A DNA stretch of 8,509 bases from Planctomycetota bacterium (GTDB lineage Bacteria > Planctomycetota > Planctomycetia > Pirellulales > Thermoguttaceae), in NCBI GenBank assembly GCA_023621895.1, contig JAMOAF010000497.1, forward strand, positions 1-8,509, given 5' to 3'. Below are positions 6,434 to 8,509 of this stretch, piece after piece. The notes beneath the pieces were generated by a model. It was not told the origin of the DNA. It made no database searches and saw nothing but the letters and a program-made list of their open reading frames with translations. Positions within the stretch are counted from its first letter, which is position 1. Each line of letters opens with the position of its first letter. The position numbers and the translations under genes were made by a program.

Positions 6434-6453
6434 CGGGCGCGCAACGGCGCCCG
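6434..6453. terminator. GC hairpin between the converging hydrolase and FHA genes
   Basis: CGGGCGC (6434-6440) and GCGCCCG (6447-6453) pair over a 6-nt loop, directly after the FHA stop codon. On the minus strand a T-rich stretch (TGTTTCTTTTC) follows about ten bases later, which is weak for intrinsic termination. On the plus strand there is no adjoining T tract. Confidence 0.35.
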
Positions 6454-6990
6454 TCAACGTCCGAAAAGGCCGAGGAATCCTTTTTTCTTCTTCGGCTTCT
6501 GCGGTTCCGGTTTCTCGTCGATCGACGCGCGGACTACAACGAACATCTGGATCAGTTCGCTGGCGGCGTCATCGGTCATGACTTCGAGGACGTGGTCGGA
6601 AGAGGCCCCCAGCCGGATTCGCGAGCCAAACTGGATCGGTTGGCCGGCAACCGCGTTGAAGTTGCCGCCGGTCACGTGTTCGGCCTTCTGATACTCGCCC
6701 CCCTGGCGACTGACATAGGTGCCGTTGCGGCTAAGGTCCTTGACGGTCATCGCCGGGTTCGGACCGTGGGCGCCGCGCCGATCGATCGCAAAATGCTCGT
6801 GGGAAATCGACCCGAGCACGAAATTCATCACGATCTTTTCTTCCGCGTCGATCGTCCGCGTCTGGTCGTATTGGTTGGAGCCGATGATCACGTCGCACCC
6901 TTTGCCCCCCTCCTTGCCGTAGATGATCACGTCTTTCTCCGGGATCGGGTACTTGAGGTTCAGGAGCATGTCGTAAAGGACCAGCGTCAT
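6454..6990 (-). CDS. FHA-domain protein with lysine-rich C-terminal tail
   Basis: The 178-residue protein, read from ATG 6990, carries a forkhead-associated domain, a fold that usually binds phosphothreonine peptides in Ser/Thr kinase signalling or secretion. Visible parts are IIYGKEGGKGCDVII (22-36), standing where other FHA domains have a Gly-Arg pair and here G25-K26; an expanded loop at 37-60; SISHEHFAI (61-69), where the usual SRxH is S63-H-E-H66; DLSRNGTYV (85-93) with the conserved Asn89-Gly-Thr; and GQPIQFGSRIRLG (116-128). After the domain a tail, KPEPQKPKKKKGFLGLFGR (160-178), is basic and then hydrophobic, possibly for membrane contact. GGGGAG (7003-6998) lies 7 nt before the ATG and decides the start; GTG codons at 6996 and 7005 are alternatives. 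No kinase or phosphatase gene is in the window. Confidence 0.85.
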   Translation of the reverse strand: MTLVLYDMLLNLKYPIPEKDVIIYGKEGGKGCDVIIGSNQYDQTRTIDAEEKIVMNFVLGSISHEHFAIDRRGAHGPNPAMTVKDLSRNGTYVSRQGGEYQKAEHVTGGNFNAVAGQPIQFGSRIRLGASSDHVLEVMTDDAASELIQMFVVVRASIDEKPEPQKPKKKKGFLGLFGR

Positions 6991-6997
6991 CGTCACT

Positions 6998-7003
6998 CTC
7001 CCC
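6998..7003 (-). promoter_or_regulatory. Ribosome-binding site of the FHA gene
   Basis: On the minus strand GGGGAG ends 7 nt before ATG 6990, supporting that start over the GTG codons upstream. Confidence 0.5.
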
Positions 7004-7102
7004 ACAGTTGACCACCCAGCACGCTCGCGAGACGTCTCCCTCCACCGCGCCCCGTCGCGATTCGGCGACCCAGTCTGCGGTTTCTGCCCAGGGATCGCGG
7101 AG

Positions 7103-7131
7103 ATTATCGTTGCCGGTCTGATCTTCGTCCA
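7103..7131 (-). promoter_or_regulatory. Candidate promoter of the FHA gene
   Basis: On the minus strand TGGACG (7131-7126) and GATAAT (7108-7103) are 17 nt apart. The -10 matches consensus at five of six positions. It would give a leader of a little over 100 nt. Confidence 0.4.
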
Positions 7132-7215
7132 GGTGAGGCGGTCTCTACCCGCTCGATTTCTATGGTAGGTAAAGCCGCGCGCAACTGCAACGCGAACCGC
7201 TCGCTCCCCTGGCGT

Positions 7216-7233
7216 GGGGGGGGGGGGGGGGGG
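7216..7233 (+). repeat. Run of 18 G
   Basis: An uninterrupted G18 run in the divergent intergenic region, flanked by CTGGC (7209-7213) and GCCAG (7233-7237), which could pair around it. The exact length may be unreliable because such runs are hard to sequence and to copy. Confidence 0.8.
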
Positions 7234-7275
7234 CCAGCCAGGAAGCCGCTACTTTTGGTATTGTCCCGCACGTCC

Positions 7276-7313
7276 CAGGCCACAAGATCAAGAAAAGCCG
7301 ATCTTCGGGCCTG
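7276..7313 (+). promoter_or_regulatory. Imperfect hairpin upstream of the creatininase-family gene
   Basis: CAGGCC (7276-7281) pairs with GGCCTG (7308-7313), and AAGATC (7284-7289) with GATCTT (7300-7305), with a 2x2 internal loop and a purine-rich 10-nt loop. No T tract follows. A role is unknown. Confidence 0.35.
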
Positions 7314-7346
7314 TCTCACCCCCCAATTGAGGCTATTTCACGAGTG

Positions 7347-7370
7347 AGCAGTCCCCTGTCGCGGACTGCT
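7347..7370 (+). promoter_or_regulatory. 8-bp hairpin 28 nt before the creatininase-family start
   Basis: AGCAGTCC (7347-7354) and GGACTGCT (7363-7370) are perfect inverted repeats around 8 nt. Depending on the transcription start, this could be a leader hairpin or an operator. Confidence 0.4.
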
Positions 7371-7398
7371 GCCGACGCGCCGTCAAGAAAGCACCCCG

Positions 7399-8190
7399 AT
7401 GCCCCCAGAATCCCCGCCTTGGCACCTCGCCCGGACCCATTACGCAACCGTCAAACAGCACAAATACGAGGTGGCTGTACTCCCCCTGGGGGCTACCGAG
7501 CCGCACAACCTCCACCTCCCCTTCAGCATGGACACGAGGGAGGGCGATCTGATCGGGGAGGCGATTTGCCAGGCCGCGTGGAACCGCGGGGCCAAGGTGA
7601 TTCTGCTGCCCACGGTCCCCTATGGCACCGAGACGAATCAGCGCGAGTTCCCGTTCTCGATGAACGTCAACCCCTCGACCCTCAGCGCCTTCGTAACCGA
7701 TCTGGTCGAATCGCTCGTTCATCACGGCGTCCGGAAGATCGTCCTTTTGAACAGCCATGGCGGCAACGATCTGAAGGCCTACCTCCGCGAGATGTACGGC
7801 AAGACGGCGGCGAGCCTCTTTTTGTGCAACTGGTACACGGTCTTCAACGACATGTACGACGAGCTTTTCGAGCATCCGGATGACCATGCCGGCGAGATGG
7901 AGACTTCGCTGGCCCTGGCGTATTGGCCGGAAATGGTGCTCCGCGACGCCCAGGGCCGGCTGGCGTGTGACGACGGCGTGAAGGCCGCCACGCGCCTCGA
8001 TGCGGTCAATAAAGGCTGGGTGTCGATCACCCGGCCCTGGCATCTGTTGACCACCAACGCCGGCGCCGGCTATCCTCGCGCCGCCACGGCGGAGAAGGGT
8101 CGCCGGCTGATGGAGGTGCTCATCGAGCGGCTCGCCGGATTTCTCGTCGAGCTGTCTTCGGCGGCACTCGACGAGCGGTTCCCGTACTAA
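7399..8190 (+). CDS. Creatininase-family metal-dependent amidohydrolase
   Basis: The 263-residue protein matches the creatininase fold along its whole length and has the usual family size. The metal site is visible in LPLGATEPHNLHLPFSMDT (28-46), with Glu34, His36 and Asp45 at the positions known from Pseudomonas creatininase, and His120 in NSHGGN. The creatininase metal ligand Glu122 (in a HYE context) is Gly here; a second motif, HAGEMETS (163-170), supplies acidic residues. The NSHGGN plus HAGEMETS pair is typical of the wider family, which includes formylpyrimidine deformylases and the mycofactocin peptidase MftE, so creatinine need not be the substrate. No signal peptide is seen, so it is probably cytoplasmic. 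The ATG at 7399 has only a weak upstream AAGAAAG. It looks monocistronic: the next gene is a tRNA with its own promoter. Confidence 0.88.
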   Translation: MPPESPPWHLARTHYATVKQHKYEVAVLPLGATEPHNLHLPFSMDTREGDLIGEAICQAAWNRGAKVILLPTVPYGTETNQREFPFSMNVNPSTLSAFVTDLVESLVHHGVRKIVLLNSHGGNDLKAYLREMYGKTAASLFLCNWYTVFNDMYDELFEHPDDHAGEMETSLALAYWPEMVLRDAQGRLACDDGVKAATRLDAVNKGWVSITRPWHLLTTNAGAGYPRAATAEKGRRLMEVLIERLAGFLVELSSAALDERFPY

Positions 8191-8193
8191 GAG

Positions 8194-8238
8194 CCCCCCC
8201 CCGGCGAGTCAAACGCGCGGCGACCGGGGCACCCCCCC
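8194..8238 (+). repeat. C runs after the creatininase-family gene
   Basis: C9 (8194-8202) and C7 (8232-8238) lie in the spacer after the stop codon. The segment could fold through CCCCGG (8199-8204) with CCGGGG (8224-8229), but has no T tract, so I do not call a terminator. Confidence 0.4.
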
Positions 8239-8266
8239 TTCGGCCGGCCTATTCCCGCAGCGCCCA

Positions 8267-8295
8267 TTGACGCTTAATCCGCGCCCACTTATAGT
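8267..8295 (+). promoter_or_regulatory. Sigma70-type promoter of tRNA-His
   Basis: TTGACG (8267-8272) and TATAGT (8290-8295) are spaced by 17 nt, each with five of six consensus bases. Transcription would start near 8302, about 12 nt before the tRNA. This is the best promoter in the window. Confidence 0.75.
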
Positions 8296-8313
8296 GAACT
8301 TTTGGGTACGCAT

Positions 8314-8388
8314 GGTGGATGTAGCTCAGTTGGTTAGAGCACTGGATTGTGGATCCAGGAGTCGTGGGTTCGAGTCCCATCTTCCACC
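8314..8388 (+). tRNA. tRNA-His (anticodon GTG)
   Basis: The cloverleaf is clear. G-1 at 8314 pairs with discriminator C73 (8388), the identity mark of tRNA-His. The D stem is GCTC/GAGC, and the anticodon stem CTGGA/TCCAG encloses loop TTGTGGA with anticodon GTG at 8349-8351. The T arm is GTGGG-TTCGAGT-CCCAT with a G-U closing pair. The acceptor stem GTGGATG/CTTCCAC has a T-T mismatch at positions 6 and 67 (8320 with 8382). The 3' CCA is not encoded, since CTG follows C73, so it must be added after transcription. Confidence 0.95.
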
Positions 8389-8426
8389 CTGAGGTGCAAG
8401 TGCTTACAACGAAAAGGTGAGGTCCG

Positions 8427-8509
8427 ATGGCCGCCCCCCCCCCACTCCGCTACCGCGGCGAGCCGGCTATTTCGGCGCGTTCAGCAGCGCCCTGGACTGC
8501 ATCCCTTCC
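8427..8509 (+). CDS. Possible start of a downstream gene (partial, hypothetical)
   Basis: An ATG at 8427, preceded by AAGGTGAGG (8414-8422), opens a frame of 27 codons running off the window, beginning MAAPPPLRYRGEP. It crosses a C10 run (8434-8443). Later in the segment another frame, with codons starting at 8507 modulo three, reads AGYFGAFSSALDCIPS with better third-position GC, and has a GTG at 8417. Either the start is different or the homopolymer length is wrong. No family is recognisable. Confidence 0.35.
   Translation, partial: MAAPPPLRYRGEPAISARSAAPWTASL

Larger units (their letters stand above)
7006..7398. other. Divergent intergenic region between the FHA and creatininase-family genes
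   Basis: About 390 bp without a convincing gene. It holds a minus-strand promoter candidate (7103-7131), the G18 run (7216-7233) and two hairpins (7276-7313, 7347-7370) before the plus-strand gene. No strong plus-strand sigma70 promoter was seen. Short open frames here (for example 7162-7347, with poly-glycine from the G run) lack family sequence. Confidence 0.7.

Noticed and set aside
7162..7347. Short plus-strand frame with a poly-glycine stretch
   Set aside because: The glycine comes from the G18 run, the frame has no homology I recognise, and its length depends on an uncertain homopolymer.
8314..8509. Integration of a mobile element at tRNA-His
   Set aside because: No integrase and no second copy of the tRNA 3' end is visible in the window.

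Overview
The window is GC-rich, densely coding bacterial DNA. It most resembles a planctomycete (Planctomycetota, perhaps Pirellulales-like). The pointers are a lipopolysaccharide-core type gene set beside a GH50-like secreted hydrolase, a creatininase-family amidohydrolase, an FHA protein with a lysine-rich tail, and short palindromic and heptamer repeats of a kind I recall from planctomycete genomes. This placement is inference, because no rRNA or other marker gene is present.

Left part (1-4035, all + strand). A short open frame that may be the end of an upstream gene is followed by three overlapping genes for outer-membrane glycolipid assembly: a GT9 heptosyltransferase (WaaF-like), a WaaP/Kdo-kinase-like protein and a GT4 glycosyltransferase (WaaG-like). 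The frames of genes 1 and 2 overlap by ATGA, as do genes 2 and 3, which suggests one translationally coupled unit that extends and phosphorylates the inner core. After a 172-bp gap with a possible promoter comes a 104-residue, four-helix membrane protein of unknown function.

Middle (4036-6453). A 105-bp tandem repeat, each copy headed by a 24-nt palindrome and carrying three GAACCCY heptamers, runs directly into the 5' end of a large secreted glycoside hydrolase gene. The second copy supplies that gene's start codon and signal-peptide n-region. The first copy holds a truncated 14-codon version of the same start. The hydrolase has an N-terminal beta-rich domain and a GH50-like catalytic domain. 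It converges on the FHA gene across a short region with a 9-bp repeat and a GC hairpin.

Right part (6454-8509). An FHA-domain gene on the minus strand diverges from a creatininase-family gene on the plus strand. The roughly 400-bp intergenic region between them contains an 18-G run and two hairpins upstream of the creatininase start. A tRNA-His gene with a good sigma70-type promoter follows, then the start of another frame with a C10 run, cut by the window end.

The most unusual structure is the palindrome-headed tandem repeat fused to the hydrolase start. I found no CRISPR array, transposase, phage gene or obvious defence system.
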